Below, piece after piece: positions 1 to 9,318 of a stretch of DNA of 64,000 nt (positions are counted from its first letter, which is position 1; each line of letters starts with the position of its first letter). The DNA comes from Microbacterium sp. CBA3102. GTDB lineage: Bacteria > Actinomycetota > Actinomycetes > Actinomycetales > Microbacteriaceae. The stretch is taken from contig NZ_CP042412.1 of the NCBI RefSeq assembly GCF_007954505.1, positions 682,001 to 746,000 on the forward strand. Reading direction: 5' to 3'. Position numbers and translations under genes: made by a program. A model generated the notes under the pieces. The model worked only from the letters and a program-made list of their open reading frames with translations. It searched no databases and had not been told where the DNA came from.

Positions 1-666
1 GTGCTCACGCTCCGGGGACTCGTGCTCCTGCACCGCCTCGGCCATCTGCGTGAGCCGCTCGAAGACCCCGTGCACGAGCGCCGACGGACCGAGCAGGCCG
101 AGCTGCGTCATCCCGTCTCCGACGTCTTTCACCCACACGGATCTCTTCTCCCGCGCATCGAGGTGCCGCTCATCGATCGACCGCGCCTGGAACCGTTCGG
201 CCACCCGCCGAGCCATTCGGCCGACACGAGCGGGAGACTCGGTCTCGGCGAAGGGGATGATCTGAGTCGCATAGGCGGCGCGGCTTGCCGCATCGGGGAG
301 GTGCTCACCCGCTTCGCAGACGACTCGGGCGTGCGCCGCGCTGATGCGACCCGCCCCCTGCGCCTCCCAGACCAGCGGGAAGTGCTCCACGACCCAGGCC
401 GCGTCGGCCATCCGGCGCTGCACCGTTCGATCACTCACCCGCAGGGCCGTGGCGAACTCCGCGGCGACCGTGCGGGCCGACATGTCTCCGTGGTCGGGAT
501 GCTCCGCCTGCGCGGCTACATCGAGCGCGAGCCGCGACCCGACCGCCAGGATGCCGTCTCGCGCGGCCTGCAGACTGCTGATCGTGCGCTCGACCTCGAC
601 GAGCATCTCGGTGAGCGCAGCGAGGGCGTCCACCTGCTCGAGGGTCGCATCCGCCAGCGCTGTCAT
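1..666 (-). CDS. DUF222 protein (HNH-endonuclease-type), 5' part only
   Basis: The first 222 codons are visible and the gene runs off the left edge. The protein begins MTALADATLEQVDALAALTE and continues with a helical region containing SARTVAAEFATALRVSDRTVQRRMADA and GRISAAHARVVCEAG, which is the usual DUF222 N-terminal pattern. Members of this family generally end in an HNH nuclease motif; that part lies outside the window, so nuclease activity cannot be judged here. These genes are multicopy in many Microbacteriaceae and their role is not settled. The ATG follows GAAGG very closely, so the start is only moderately sure. It is divergent from the MerR gene across about 170 bp. Confidence 0.8.
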   Translation of the reverse strand, partial: MTALADATLEQVDALAALTEMLVEVERTISSLQAARDGILAVGSRLALDVAAQAEHPDHGDMSARTVAAEFATALRVSDRTVQRRMADAAWVVEHFPLVWEAQGAGRISAAHARVVCEAGEHLPDAASRAAYATQIIPFAETESPARVGRMARRVAERFQARSIDERHLDAREKRSVWVKDVGDGMTQLGLLGPSALVHGVFERLTQMAEAVQEHESPEREH

Positions 667-837
667 ACCTTCAGTGAACCAGGGACCACCGACATTGAAA
701 CGCCCAGATCAGCACCAGAAACCAAGATACCGGAATGGGGCGGGGAGCACCTTCCCCTCCGCCCTGGACGAGCCGACCGCAGACCGGACCGAGGCGATAC
801 TTGACCCTGACACGGTGGCAGACGGGAGAACAGACAT

Positions 838-1638
838 ATGTTGTCCATCGGAGCGTTCGCGCAGATCGGCCAGGTGACCCACCGCATGCTGCGGCACTGG
901 GACACGGCCGGACTGCTCGTGCCCGCCCACGTGGACGAGTTCAACGGCTACCGCTCCTACGACCCGTCGCAGTTGGAAAGGCTGCACCGGATCGTCGCCC
1001 TGCGCCAGCTGGGCTTCGGCCTCGACGACATCTCGGCCATCCTCGAACGGGGAGTCGATGCCGAGCGCATCGCCTCCCTGCTGCGGATCCGCCGCGCAGA
1101 GGTCGAGCAGGAGCATCGGATCGCCGCGGAGAGACTCGTCGACGTGGAGAGGCGCCTCCACCTCATCGAGAGAGAGAAGCACATGTCACGGATCGAGATC
1201 GTCGAGAAGCCCCTGCCCGCCGTCCGGCTCGCCGCCCTCCGCACGGTCGTCCCCGATCAGCCGGCCGTCGCCGGTGTGGTCGGTTCCGCCTTCGACGCGG
1301 TGGCGGACGCCATCGGCGGCGAACATCCCCTGACCACACCGATCGCCCAGTACACGACGCTCGACGACGGACTGGAGGTCATCGTCGGCTACACATATGC
1401 GGGCCCCGCGCGTGAGGAGTTCGACATCATCGAGCTCCCTGCGGCGGATGAAGCCGTCTGCGGCATCCACCTCGGCTCGATGGGGCACATAGCGGAGAGC
1501 TGGCAGGCGATCCACGCCGAGATCTTCGCTCGCGGCCTCGTGCACGACGGTCCGTGCAGGGAGCTCTACGTCCGCGCCGTCGGCGACGACCAGCCCGATT
1601 GGGTCACCGAACTGCAGCAGCCCGTCCGACGCGCCTGA
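838..1638 (+). CDS. MerR-family regulator with GyrI-like effector domain
   Basis: This 266-residue protein has an N-terminal MerR winged helix (about residues 2-70, with HRMLRHWDTAGLL and NGYRSYDPSQLERL), a dimerising coiled coil (about 75-110) and a C-terminal GyrI/SOUL-like effector-binding domain (about 112-260). The layout matches BmrR/TipA-type multidrug sensors, which bind amphipathic ligands and twist a promoter with an overlong spacer. The start is supported by GGGAG about 8 nt upstream. Upstream, TTGACC at 801-806 and an imperfect dyad (CTGACAC/GTGGCAG) suggest autoregulation. No obvious target gene is adjacent. Confidence 0.85.
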   Translation: MLSIGAFAQIGQVTHRMLRHWDTAGLLVPAHVDEFNGYRSYDPSQLERLHRIVALRQLGFGLDDISAILERGVDAERIASLLRIRRAEVEQEHRIAAERLVDVERRLHLIEREKHMSRIEIVEKPLPAVRLAALRTVVPDQPAVAGVVGSAFDAVADAIGGEHPLTTPIAQYTTLDDGLEVIVGYTYAGPAREEFDIIELPAADEAVCGIHLGSMGHIAESWQAIHAEIFARGLVHDGPCRELYVRAVGDDQPDWVTELQQPVRRA

Positions 1639-1667
1639 GCGGAATCACGCACTGAACGTGTGCGGGC

Positions 1668-2129
1668 TCACTTGCCGCCGGGAGGACCGATCAGCAGCAG
1701 GATGACGTAGAGCGCGACGATGCCGACCACGAGTAGCACCGCGAGCACCCACGGCCGCTGCAGGAACCACCGCATCAGCCGGTCGTACCACCGTCGATCA
1801 CGCGGATCCTCAGTCGCCGCGAGGCGCCAGGCTCCGGTGAGCCGGCCGGTGCGGTGCAGCCAGATCTCCATCGGGATGGTCGCGTAGGGCACGACGGCGC
1901 TCGCGACGGCGAGCACGCCGACCCCGACATGCCAGCGCTGGTTCAGGGCGACCAGGATCGCCGTCGCCGCATAGCTCAGGAAGATGAATCCGTGGATGCC
2001 TCCACCCACGGTCACCACCACGCCGGGGGCGCCGACGGCGCGGGCGATGATCGCGCCGATCAGGATCGTCCAGGTGATCGCCTCCGCGATCGCGAGGACT
2101 CGGTACAGAAGGTCGGGGGTGCGGAACAC
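1668..2129 (-). CDS. DUF3817-type integral membrane protein
   Basis: A small membrane protein of about 153 residues. Helices are visible near residues 8-30 (YRVLAIAEAITWTILIG), 37-60 (the glycine-rich GGGIHGFIFLSYAATA stretch typical of DUF3817) and 65-90, with one more C-terminal helix (VLAVLLVVGIVALYVILLL). DUF3817 domains are about 100 residues, so the C-terminal helix is an extension. I chose the GTG at 2129 because GAGGAG lies 5 nt upstream of it; an in-frame GTG at 2156 would add nine residues but has no ribosome-binding site. Function unknown. Confidence 0.75.
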   Translation of the reverse strand: MFRTPDLLYRVLAIAEAITWTILIGAIIARAVGAPGVVVTVGGGIHGFIFLSYAATAILVALNQRWHVGVGVLAVASAVVPYATIPMEIWLHRTGRLTGAWRLAATEDPRDRRWYDRLMRWFLQRPWVLAVLLVVGIVALYVILLLIGPPGGK

Positions 2130-2274
2130 GGTACTCCTCGGGTGGGGTGCTTCCACCGTATCCGTCCCTCCATCCCCCTCGAATCAACCGAATGGTTGAG
2201 TCCGTCAAGACGGTGCGACCCGTCTCGCGCACCGACGGCGGAATAGCAGCCCGCGCGACGACGTTGCCGAAGGC

Positions 2275-3195
2275 ATGGTGACAGTGGATGCGGATGCGCT
2301 CTCGCACGTGCTCGGTGCGGTCGATCTCCGCGTCGGCATCGGACGCCGATCCTCGCTCACCGCGGGAGCACTGCTGCCGATCCCCACCGACACCATCACC
2401 CTGGTCTACATCGTCGCGGGCGCCGTGCGGGGGCATCCTCCGCTCGGAGACGGCTGCCGTCTCGACGTCGACCCCGATTCGCGGCGACTCCGGCTCGACA
2501 ACACGGAGGCGCGCCATGACCTGCTCGTGACGGGCGATGCGTTCCTGACCCTCGGCCGGTCGCCGTTCGCGCTCGAGGCACACGACGAGACGATCCTCAT
2601 GATCGCCGACATCGAGCTCGCAGATGTCGCGTCACCCCTGCCCGCACTGCTGCCCCCGTTCCTCACCGTGACCGGCTTCGACGCCGTGGAGCCCGCCGCC
2701 GCCGCCCTCGCCCTGAACATGGGGGTGATCGACCACACGGTCACACCGGCCCGCCAGGGGGACCCGGTGATCTGCCGCCTGATGGCGACGACCGTCCTGT
2801 TGTCGGTCATCCGCGCCTGGGCGGCGAACGGCTGCGCGCCCACCGGCTGGCCTTCCCTGTCGAGCGACCCCTTCCTCGACCGCGTGGTCGACGCCATCCA
2901 CGAGGAGCCGGGGCGCGACTGGACGGTCGAGCGCCTCGCCGGGATCGGGGCGATGTCGCGCTCGACCTTCGCCGAGCGGTTCCGCAGCGTTGTCGGACGC
3001 TCACCCGCCGACTACGTCACCGAGGTGCGGGTCGATGCGGCGAAGCGGATGCTCGATGCCGGACGCTCCGTCTCGGACATCTCCCGCGAGCTGGGCTACG
3101 CCTCGGACGAGGGATTCAGCCGCGCATTCCGACGACGCACCGGGCAGACCCCCTCGTCCTGGCGCCTCACCAACCGCACTCCGGTCCCGGCCTGA
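2275..3195 (+). CDS. AraC-family transcriptional regulator
   Basis: The 306-residue product has a cupin-like sensor half (about 10-190) followed by a double helix-turn-helix AraC domain (about 205-300). The second HTH carries the conserved features DISRELGYASDEGFSRAFRR and GQTPSSWR. Regulators with this cupin-type N-terminus commonly control nearby exporters or oxidoreductases in response to small molecules. Here the next gene, an MFS pump, is convergent with its 3' end 16 bp away, so it is not co-transcribed. The target is unknown. Confidence 0.85.
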   Translation: MVTVDADALSHVLGAVDLRVGIGRRSSLTAGALLPIPTDTITLVYIVAGAVRGHPPLGDGCRLDVDPDSRRLRLDNTEARHDLLVTGDAFLTLGRSPFALEAHDETILMIADIELADVASPLPALLPPFLTVTGFDAVEPAAAALALNMGVIDHTVTPARQGDPVICRLMATTVLLSVIRAWAANGCAPTGWPSLSSDPFLDRVVDAIHEEPGRDWTVERLAGIGAMSRSTFAERFRSVVGRSPADYVTEVRVDAAKRMLDAGRSVSDISRELGYASDEGFSRAFRRRTGQTPSSWRLTNRTPVPA

Positions 3196-3211
3196 GCGGC
3201 ACCCGCCCGGG

Positions 3212-4408
3212 TCAGGCTCTGCTGCTGACCCGATTCGATGCGCCGAACAGCACCGCGCCGGCGAGCAGCGCGACGGCACCGATCACGTAGACCAGTTCGA
3301 CGCTCAGAGTGTCCACGAGCAGTCCACCGATGCCGGCGGCGAGCGTGATCGCGCCCTGGAACCCCACGACGACCAGGCTGCCCCCGGCTTCGAGCCGATC
3401 GGGCATCCGGTGTCCGACCCAGGTGTTCACGACGATCAGCCAGGACGAGAAGAAGAAGCCCCACACCAGCACGACGATGCCCACGCCGACGATCGATCCG
3501 GAGAAGAGGATCATCGCGGTCACCGACACGGCGATCACCAACGGCGCGAACACCGCGAAGAAGGCGAACGTGCGGTCGATGACGAGCCCGATCGTGATGT
3601 TGCCGAGCAGTCCGCCGACGCCGAACAGCGCGAGCAGCACGACGATGGTCGAGGCGTCGACGTCGGGGATGCGCTCCAGCGCGAGGCGCACGTAGGTGTA
3701 GGCGAGGAAGTGCCCGAGGACCACGAGCACATGCCCGACCATGCCGAGGCCGATGCCCGGGCGGCGCAGGGTGTCGACGAGCAGTCGCAGACTCGACGCC
3801 TGCTCCGCCGGAACGGACGGCAGCGCGAACCGCAGCACGGCCGCGAGCACGACCATCAGCACGCCCGCGAGAGCGAAGACGGTCCGCCAGTCCATGAGCT
3901 CACTGAGCATGACGCCGAGGGGCACGCCCGCGACCGTCGCCAGCGACACCCCGGCGGAGGTGAACATGACGCCGCGGCCGAGATTCGCGGGTCCCGCGAG
4001 GCGCGCTGCCACGGTGATCGACATCGCCCAGTACGCGCTGATCGCGGCGCCCAGCAGGAAGCGCGCCAGCAGCACGATGATCAGATTCGGCGCGATCGCC
4101 ACGATGAGGTTCGACACGGCCGCGGCGAGCGCCATCCACAGCAGCAGCGACCGTCGGTCGAGGCGCGGGAAGATCAGTCCGACCGTCGGGGCGACGACGA
4201 GTCCGACGAGCGCGGTCACGGTGACGGTCTGTCCTGCCTGGCCCGGGGTGACCCCGAGGCCGTCGGCCATCTCGGTGAGCACACCGTTGGGCAGGAACTC
4301 GGCCGTGACCAGCAGGAAGCCCATCAGCATGAGCACGATCAACCCGCCGTAGCGGATGCGGGGCGCCGCAGAGGAAGACACGGTGGGAACGGGGGCTGTC
4401 GTGGTCAT
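3212..4408 (-). CDS. MFS transporter, DHA1 type
   Basis: A 398-residue, twelve-helix major facilitator. The first helix starts at about residue 19 (YGGLIVLMLMGFLLVTAEF), there is a motif-A-like loop (IFPRLDRRSLLLW) after helix 2, and the ends are short. This is the usual form of drug/metabolite:H+ antiporters of the DHA1/AraJ group in the inner membrane. I placed the start at the ATG giving MTTTAPVPTV; the open frame continues 89 codons upstream, but that part is not transporter-like and overlaps the lipoprotein leader region. Substrate unknown. Confidence 0.8.
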   Translation of the reverse strand: MTTTAPVPTVSSSAAPRIRYGGLIVLMLMGFLLVTAEFLPNGVLTEMADGLGVTPGQAGQTVTVTALVGLVVAPTVGLIFPRLDRRSLLLWMALAAAVSNLIVAIAPNLIIVLLARFLLGAAISAYWAMSITVAARLAGPANLGRGVMFTSAGVSLATVAGVPLGVMLSELMDWRTVFALAGVLMVVLAAVLRFALPSVPAEQASSLRLLVDTLRRPGIGLGMVGHVLVVLGHFLAYTYVRLALERIPDVDASTIVVLLALFGVGGLLGNITIGLVIDRTFAFFAVFAPLVIAVSVTAMILFSGSIVGVGIVVLVWGFFFSSWLIVVNTWVGHRMPDRLEAGGSLVVVGFQGAITLAAGIGGLLVDTLSVELVYVIGAVALLAGAVLFGASNRVSSRA

Positions 4409-4523
4409 GGTTCCACGCTCGCAGGATCCTGATACCGCCGCCCGACCAGGCGTCCGCGGCATCCGACCGATCGTCCGGAGCGATCCCGGCGGGTTCTCAG
4501 CCGGACCCCGCAGAGTGGTCGGC

Positions 4524-5633
4524 ATGCAGGAACGGGATACTGGAGCACGGCGACGGACGGTGCGCGGTGCCCTGACCGTCGCGGGGATCATGCTCGTCGC
4601 CGGTTGCACCCCGCAACCCGTGGTCGGTCCGGACGACTGGGCGCTGGAGCCCGTCCCCTTCCAGAGTTCCTTCACCGGATCCGGGGCGCACGCTGAGCCG
4701 GCCGGGCACCCGATCGATCTGGCCTACGGGATGCACGTGCTGTCGGCCGATGGGGAGGGCGGATTCTGGACCGCATCTGCCGGGTCGTGGCTGCACGTCG
4801 GGGCTGGGGGCGAGACGCTCGCCCGGTTCGACACCGAACCCGACGACCCGCTCACGACGGTCTCGGCGATGGCCCCGCTTTCGGCGACCGAGCTCGTGGT
4901 GTTGCGCGGGGATCGCGCTCACGTGATGCCGATGATCTCCGTGGTGGACATGACCACCATGACGACACGGGACCTGCCGGGCGACGACGTGGGCGACGAC
5001 GGCGACTTCGACTTCGGAGACTTCGAGTTCGGCGACGTGGCCGTGCACGACGGCGACGCGATCGTGGTGCGGTACCAGCCGCGCCCTCCCGCCGAGTACC
5101 TCGACTACGAGGTGCTCCGCATCGACCTCGACAGTGGCGCACGAAGCCTGCTGCACAGCGAACCGATCGAACTCGATGATGCACCGGGCGCCCGGCCCGG
5201 GGTCCCTCCGATCGGCATCGATGTCGACGATGCCGGACGCGTGTATCTCGCGACCCCTTCCGCACGGATCGTGCTCGCCGCCGACGGGACGGAATTGCGC
5301 AGAGAACCCCAGGTCGCGAACCGTCCTTTGGTCGCCGTCGCTCCCGACGGGACGGCGCTGTGGTGGGGCGGAGCGCCGGAGCGGACCGCAGCGCAGAGCG
5401 TGATCGTGGGTGGTTCCGCGCAAGCGCGGGCAGCCGTCGAGGACCGCAGGGACTGCCCAGCGACCGCGCCGCGCAGCGATGGCCTCCGCCTCGCCGATGC
5501 CGCCGGACAGCATCCGCTGCCGTTCCTGTGCGGCGCGAACGCCGCCGCGTGGACGGGTGGCTCTTGGATCGTCGCGACCGGCGGAGAAGGCGACGGCGTG
5601 CTCGTCCGGCTCACTCCGCCGGTCGGGCGTTGA
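4524..5633 (+). CDS. Putative lipoprotein with beta-propeller-like body
   Basis: The 369-residue product begins with a basic stretch and a signal peptide ending in a lipobox (GIMLVAGC, Cys at about residue 27), so it should be lipid-anchored on the outer face of the membrane. The rest is secreted-type sequence with repeated short strands (GGFWTASAGSW, GRVYLATPSARIVL, GTALWWGG) reminiscent of NHL/YncE propeller blades, plus an Asp-rich segment near 150-165 (DDVGDDGDFDFGDFEFGD). Two Cys residues near the C-terminus could form a disulfide. No specific family is recognised. Confidence 0.7.
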   Translation: MQERDTGARRRTVRGALTVAGIMLVAGCTPQPVVGPDDWALEPVPFQSSFTGSGAHAEPAGHPIDLAYGMHVLSADGEGGFWTASAGSWLHVGAGGETLARFDTEPDDPLTTVSAMAPLSATELVVLRGDRAHVMPMISVVDMTTMTTRDLPGDDVGDDGDFDFGDFEFGDVAVHDGDAIVVRYQPRPPAEYLDYEVLRIDLDSGARSLLHSEPIELDDAPGARPGVPPIGIDVDDAGRVYLATPSARIVLAADGTELRREPQVANRPLVAVAPDGTALWWGGAPERTAAQSVIVGGSAQARAAVEDRRDCPATAPRSDGLRLADAAGQHPLPFLCGANAAAWTGGSWIVATGGEGDGVLVRLTPPVGR

Positions 5634-5725
5634 CCACCGCCTCTGGACACGCTCGCCGCGGACGCCCTATGCTCGACGACGCACCGGGACGCGCCCGGGA
5701 AGCCCGAGCGGAAGGAGCCGAAGAG

Positions 5726-5788
5726 ATGAACACGGTCTTTGTCGCGTTTTCCGCCGACCACCTTCCCCTCGAGGCCACCCGCTCCTGA
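5726..5788 (+). CDS. Candidate 20-residue leader ORF upstream of the RIO kinase
   Basis: A short ORF, MNTVFVAFSADHLPLEATRS, has a good ribosome-binding site (GGAAGGAG, 8 nt before the ATG) and ends 32 nt before the TTG start of the kinase gene on the same strand. The frame is too short to support by codon statistics. The strong SD ahead of such a small ORF, placed directly before a gene with a weak start codon, is what a regulatory leader peptide or a translated uORF would look like. It could also be chance. Confidence 0.35.
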   Translation: MNTVFVAFSADHLPLEATRS

Positions 5789-5820
5789 TCCTGGCGTGGC
5801 CTCCCCTCCTGGAGCCACAC

Positions 5821-6693
5821 TTGTCTGATCCCTCCGCTTCCTCGGAAGCCGCGTCGTTCGACGCCTCCTCCTTCGAAACCCTCGAAACCGAACTCTCCTT
5901 CGCCGACGTCGACCCCGGTGAGGGCCAGCGCTGGTCCACGTGGCCGGCGATCACCCCGTCCGAGCGCGGGCCCGAGCCGTGGCCCGCGTGGGTGGTGACC
6001 TCCGCCGGTGCGCTCGACACCGAGCGGGGCGTCCTCAAGACCGGCAAAGAGGCCGACGTGTTCCTGATCGAGCGCGCCGTGCCCGGTGATCCGGCGCAGC
6101 ACACCCTGCTCGCCGCGAAGCGCTATCGCAGCGCCGAGCACCGCAGCTTCCACCGGTCCTCGACGTACACGGAGGGGCGCAGCACCCGGAACACCCGTGA
6201 CACCCGCGCCCTCGCCAAGAAGTCGAGCCACGGTCGCGACGTGGCAGCCGCGCAGTGGTCCTTCGCCGAGTTCGAGGCGCTGTGCCGGATGTGGGAGCTC
6301 GGCGCGCCCGTGCCGTACCCCGTGCAGGTGAACGGCACCGAGGTGCTGATGGAGTTCCTCGGCGACGCCGACGGCACGGCCGCACCCCGGCTCGCCCAGT
6401 CACGCGGCGACCGTGCCGCGCTTCAGGAGTGCTACGCGCAGGTCGTCGATCTGATGCGGATCTTCGCCGCAGCCGGCTTCGCCCACGGCGACCTCTCCGC
6501 GTACAACCTGCTCGTGCATGAGGGCCGGGTGCGGGTGATCGACCTGCCGCAGATCGTCGACATCATCGCGAACCCGCAGGGACTCGACCTGCTGCATCGC
6601 GATTGCGTGAACATCTGCGAGTGGTTCACCCGACGCCGCGTCGACGCCGACCCCGAGGAACTGTTCGCCGAGCTTCTCGCGGCGCTCTACTGA
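5821..6693 (+). CDS. RIO1-family serine protein kinase
   Basis: The 290-residue product contains a RIO kinase fold: the flexible loop and nucleotide-binding region ([15 protein letters not shown], about 66-80), the lysine strand (LLAAKRYRS), the catalytic loop HGDLSAYN (about 222-229) and the metal-binding segment [12 protein letters not shown]1 proteins are atypical kinases/ATPases; bacterial members are poorly characterised. The TTG start is chosen because TGGAG lies about 8 nt upstream and the protein begins at the usual place. The 3' end overlaps the convergent ureohydrolase gene by 7 bp. Confidence 0.85.
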   Translation: MSDPSASSEAASFDASSFETLETELSFADVDPGEGQRWSTWPAITPSERGPEPWPAWVVTSAGALDTERGVLKTGKEADVFLIERAVPGDPAQHTLLAAKRYRSAEHRSFHRSSTYTEGRSTRNTRDTRALAKKSSHGRDVAAAQWSFAEFEALCRMWELGAPVPYPVQVNGTEVLMEFLGDADGTAAPRLAQSRGDRAALQECYAQVVDLMRIFAAAGFAHGDLSAYNLLVHEGRVRVIDLPQIVDIIANPQGLDLLHRDCVNICEWFTRRRVDADPEELFAELLAALY

Positions 6694-7643
6694 GAGTCAG
6701 ACGCCAGGCGGGCGGCCAGCAGCGTCACGAGCTCGTACACCACATGGCTCGCGGCGATGCCGGTCATCTGCGCGTGATCGTAGGCAGGCGACACCTCGAC
6801 CACGTCCGCGCCGACGATGTTCTGCGACGTCAGGGCACGCAGGATCCTCAGCAGCTCCCGGCTCGTGAGCCCCCCGGCCTCGGGCGTACCGGTGCCGGGC
6901 GCGTGGGCGGGGTCGAGCACGTCGATGTCGATCGACACGTACAGCGGCTTGTCGCCGATGCGCTGGAGGATGCGGGCGATGCCGGCCTCGACGCCGTGCT
7001 CCTCGATGTATTCGCTCGACACGATCGAGAAGCCCAGGCGCTCGTCGTCCTCCAGGTCCTGCTTCGAGTACAGGGGGCCTCGCGTGCCGACGTGGCAGCT
7101 GGAGGTGAGGTCGATCAGTCCCTCCTCGCTCGCGCGACGGAAGGGGGTGCCGTGGGTGACGGGTGCCCCGAAGTAGGTGTCCCACGTGTCGAGATGCGCG
7201 TCGAAGTGCAGCACGGCGACGGGGCCGTGCTTCGCGGCGACCGCGCGCAGCAGGGGCAGCGCGACCGTGTGGTCCCCGCCGATCGTGACGATGCGCTGCA
7301 CCTGCTCGCCGAGGGCCAGGGCCGCGCGCTCGACCTCGGTCACGGCTTCCGTGAGGTCGAAGGGGTTGACCGGGATGTCACCCGCATCCACGACCTGTGC
7401 GATCGCGAACGGCGACACGTCCTGCGCGGGGTTGTACGGCCGCAGCAGTCGCGAGGACTCGCGCACGTGCGACGGACCGAACCGCGTGCCCGGTCGGTAG
7501 CTGACGCCCGAGTCGAACGGGATGCCCACGACCGCGATGTCGGCGCGCGGAACATCTTCGATCCGCGGCAGCCGCGCGAAGGTGGCGATACCGGAGTAGC
7601 GGGGGTTCACGGACGCGTCGATGGGGCCCACGTTCTCGGTCAT
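6687..7643 (-). CDS. speB: Ureohydrolase: agmatinase or guanidinobutyrase
   Basis: A 318-residue arginase-superfamily enzyme hydrolysing a guanidino group to urea and an amine. All binuclear Mn ligands are visible: GGDHTVALP (about 125-133), [10 protein letters not shown] (about 147-156) and [19 protein letters not shown]. The GTRGPLYS loop and GTGTPEAGG resemble guanidinobutyrases as much as agmatinases. It is the last gene of an operon behind a ThDP decarboxylase-like enzyme, which fits a role in 2-ketoarginine/4-guanidinobutyrate breakdown; that assignment is inference. SD AGGAAC precedes the ATG. The symbol is the family name, not proof of agmatine as substrate. Confidence 0.85.
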   Translation of the reverse strand: MTENVGPIDASVNPRYSGIATFARLPRIEDVPRADIAVVGIPFDSGVSYRPGTRFGPSHVRESSRLLRPYNPAQDVSPFAIAQVVDAGDIPVNPFDLTEAVTEVERAALALGEQVQRIVTIGGDHTVALPLLRAVAAKHGPVAVLHFDAHLDTWDTYFGAPVTHGTPFRRASEEGLIDLTSSCHVGTRGPLYSKQDLEDDERLGFSIVSSEYIEEHGVEAGIARILQRIGDKPLYVSIDIDVLDPAHAPGTGTPEAGGLTSRELLRILRALTSQNIVGADVVEVSPAYDHAQMTGIAASHVVYELVTLLAARLASDSQ

Positions 7644-7691
7644 GGCTCGTTCCTGTTCGTCGGGGAGGTCAAGAGAGGGAGGTCACGGAGT

Positions 7692-9308
7692 TCAGAGGGC
7701 GCTCTGCGGGAGGTGCACCAGCTGCACGCCGCCCTCGGCGATCGCGGCCCGGATGCTCGAGGCGATGTCCTCGCGGCGCTCCACCCGGCGCCCGGTCGCG
7801 CCGAAGGCCGTGGCGAGCGCCGCCCAGTCGGGCTGCACCAGGTCGACGCCGATGGGGGTCATGCCCCGATCGATCTCGTTCTGACGGATCTCGGCGTACC
7901 CGCCGTTGTCGACGCACACGATCGTGACGTCGAGACGCTGCTCGACCGCGGTGACCAGCTCGTTCACGCAGAACATCAGCGCGCCGTCGCCGATCACCGT
8001 GACGACCGGATGCTCCGTCTGCGCGACTCTGGCGCCGATCGCCGCCGGGAGGCCGTAGCCGAGCGTCGCGTAGGTGGGGGTGTAGAGCAGCGAGTGCGGA
8101 TGGGCCGACTGCAGCACGCTGCCCAGCGCCATATAGACGATCTGGGACGAGTCGCCCGCGACGATCGCATCCTCGGGAAGGGCGTCGGCGATGATCTCGG
8201 CCAGGGCGACCGCCTCGGGCGCGGTCTCGCGCATCTCGGCGGCGATCGCGCTCCGCTCGGCGGTGAGGTCGCGCGGCGGGCGGGCTTCGTCCGGGACGAC
8301 GGCCAGCAGCGCCTCCGCGACGGCAGCCGCGTCGCCCGTGATCCCCACCGTCGCGGCGAGGTTCTTGTCGCGCTGCCTCGGCGAGATGTCGACCCGGATC
8401 ACGGATCCGCGGGCTTCGAGCCGCGGCGCCCACAGCTCTGCCTCACCGAGCTTCGAGCCGACCACGAGCAGCACATCGGCATCCTCCGCGACGGCGCGGG
8501 CCGCAGCGAGGCGCAGATTCGAGCCGAGCGAGAGCGCGTGCTGCTCATCGACCACGCCCTTGCCGTTCAGGGTGGTGAGCACCGGAGCGCCGAGTCGCTC
8601 GGCGAGGGTCGTGACCTCGTGCGTGGCATCCACCGCTCCCCCACCGGCGACGATCACCGGGGTCTTCGCGACGACGAGCAGACGTGCCGCCTCGGCGAGC
8701 GCTGCCGGATCCCCGGACGCGCGCGCCGCGACCGGGCGGGGCCGGCGCGCCTCGGCGGAGACCTCGGCCGGCGCCTCCAGCACGTCGAGGGGGATCTCGA
8801 TGTGCACGGGCCGGGGACGCCCGGTGCGGAACAGCGTGAACGCATCATGGACGGCATCCACCGCCTCGGCGGCACTGGTCACCCGACGCGACCACTCGGC
8901 GATCGCGCCGACCATGGCCGTGGCATCCTTCGTCTCGTGGAGCGTGCCGACATCGGCGAACTCGGCGCCGAGCGGCACTCCCGGGGAGAGGACGATGAGG
9001 GGTCGCGATTCGCAGAACGCGGTGCCGATCGCGCTCATGGCGTTCTGCAGGCCGGGGCCGGACGTGGTGATGACCACGCCGGGGAGTCCGGTCTGCTGTG
9101 CCCAGCCGTCGGCCCCGTAGCCGGAGCCCTGCTCGTGACGGTTCGTGACGGCACGGATCCCGAGCTCGGCGAGCGGCCGGTACAGCTCCAGATTGTGGGT
9201 GCCGGGGATGCCGAAGATCGCGGTCACACCGTAGGCGCGGATGGTCTCCAGGACCGCCCGGCCCGCGGTGTCGGCGTACTGCTCAGCCGTCGTGGTGTCG
9301 GAGTTCAT
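7692..9308 (-). CDS. Thiamine-diphosphate enzyme (acetolactate synthase/AruI-like)
   Basis: The 538-residue protein has the three domains of the AHAS/pyruvate-oxidase superfamily: Pyr domain with the activating Glu in NRHEQGSGYGADG (about 55-67), a central Rossmann-like domain (about 190-330) and the PP domain with the ThDP motif beginning GDGALMFC. Candidates are acetolactate synthase, a 2-oxo-acid decarboxylase or 5-guanidino-2-oxopentanoate decarboxylase (AruI). No acetolactate small subunit is nearby, and the neighbour is a guanidino-hydrolase, so a catabolic decarboxylase is more likely. It lies 10 bp after the amidohydrolase (SD GAGGAT) and 48 bp before the ureohydrolase. Confidence 0.8.
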   Translation of the reverse strand: MNSDTTTAEQYADTAGRAVLETIRAYGVTAIFGIPGTHNLELYRPLAELGIRAVTNRHEQGSGYGADGWAQQTGLPGVVITTSGPGLQNAMSAIGTAFCESRPLIVLSPGVPLGAEFADVGTLHETKDATAMVGAIAEWSRRVTSAAEAVDAVHDAFTLFRTGRPRPVHIEIPLDVLEAPAEVSAEARRPRPVAARASGDPAALAEAARLLVVAKTPVIVAGGGAVDATHEVTTLAERLGAPVLTTLNGKGVVDEQHALSLGSNLRLAAARAVAEDADVLLVVGSKLGEAELWAPRLEARGSVIRVDISPRQRDKNLAATVGITGDAAAVAEALLAVVPDEARPPRDLTAERSAIAAEMRETAPEAVALAEIIADALPEDAIVAGDSSQIVYMALGSVLQSAHPHSLLYTPTYATLGYGLPAAIGARVAQTEHPVVTVIGDGALMFCVNELVTAVEQRLDVTIVCVDNGGYAEIRQNEIDRGMTPIGVDLVQPDWAALATAFGATGRRVERREDIASSIRAAIAEGGVQLVHLPQSAL

Positions 9309-9318
9309 CGGATCATCC

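Noticed and set aside
1..804. 267-codon + strand frame at the left edge
   Set aside because: Antisense to the DUF222 gene, whose protein pattern is clear; the + product resembles no family.
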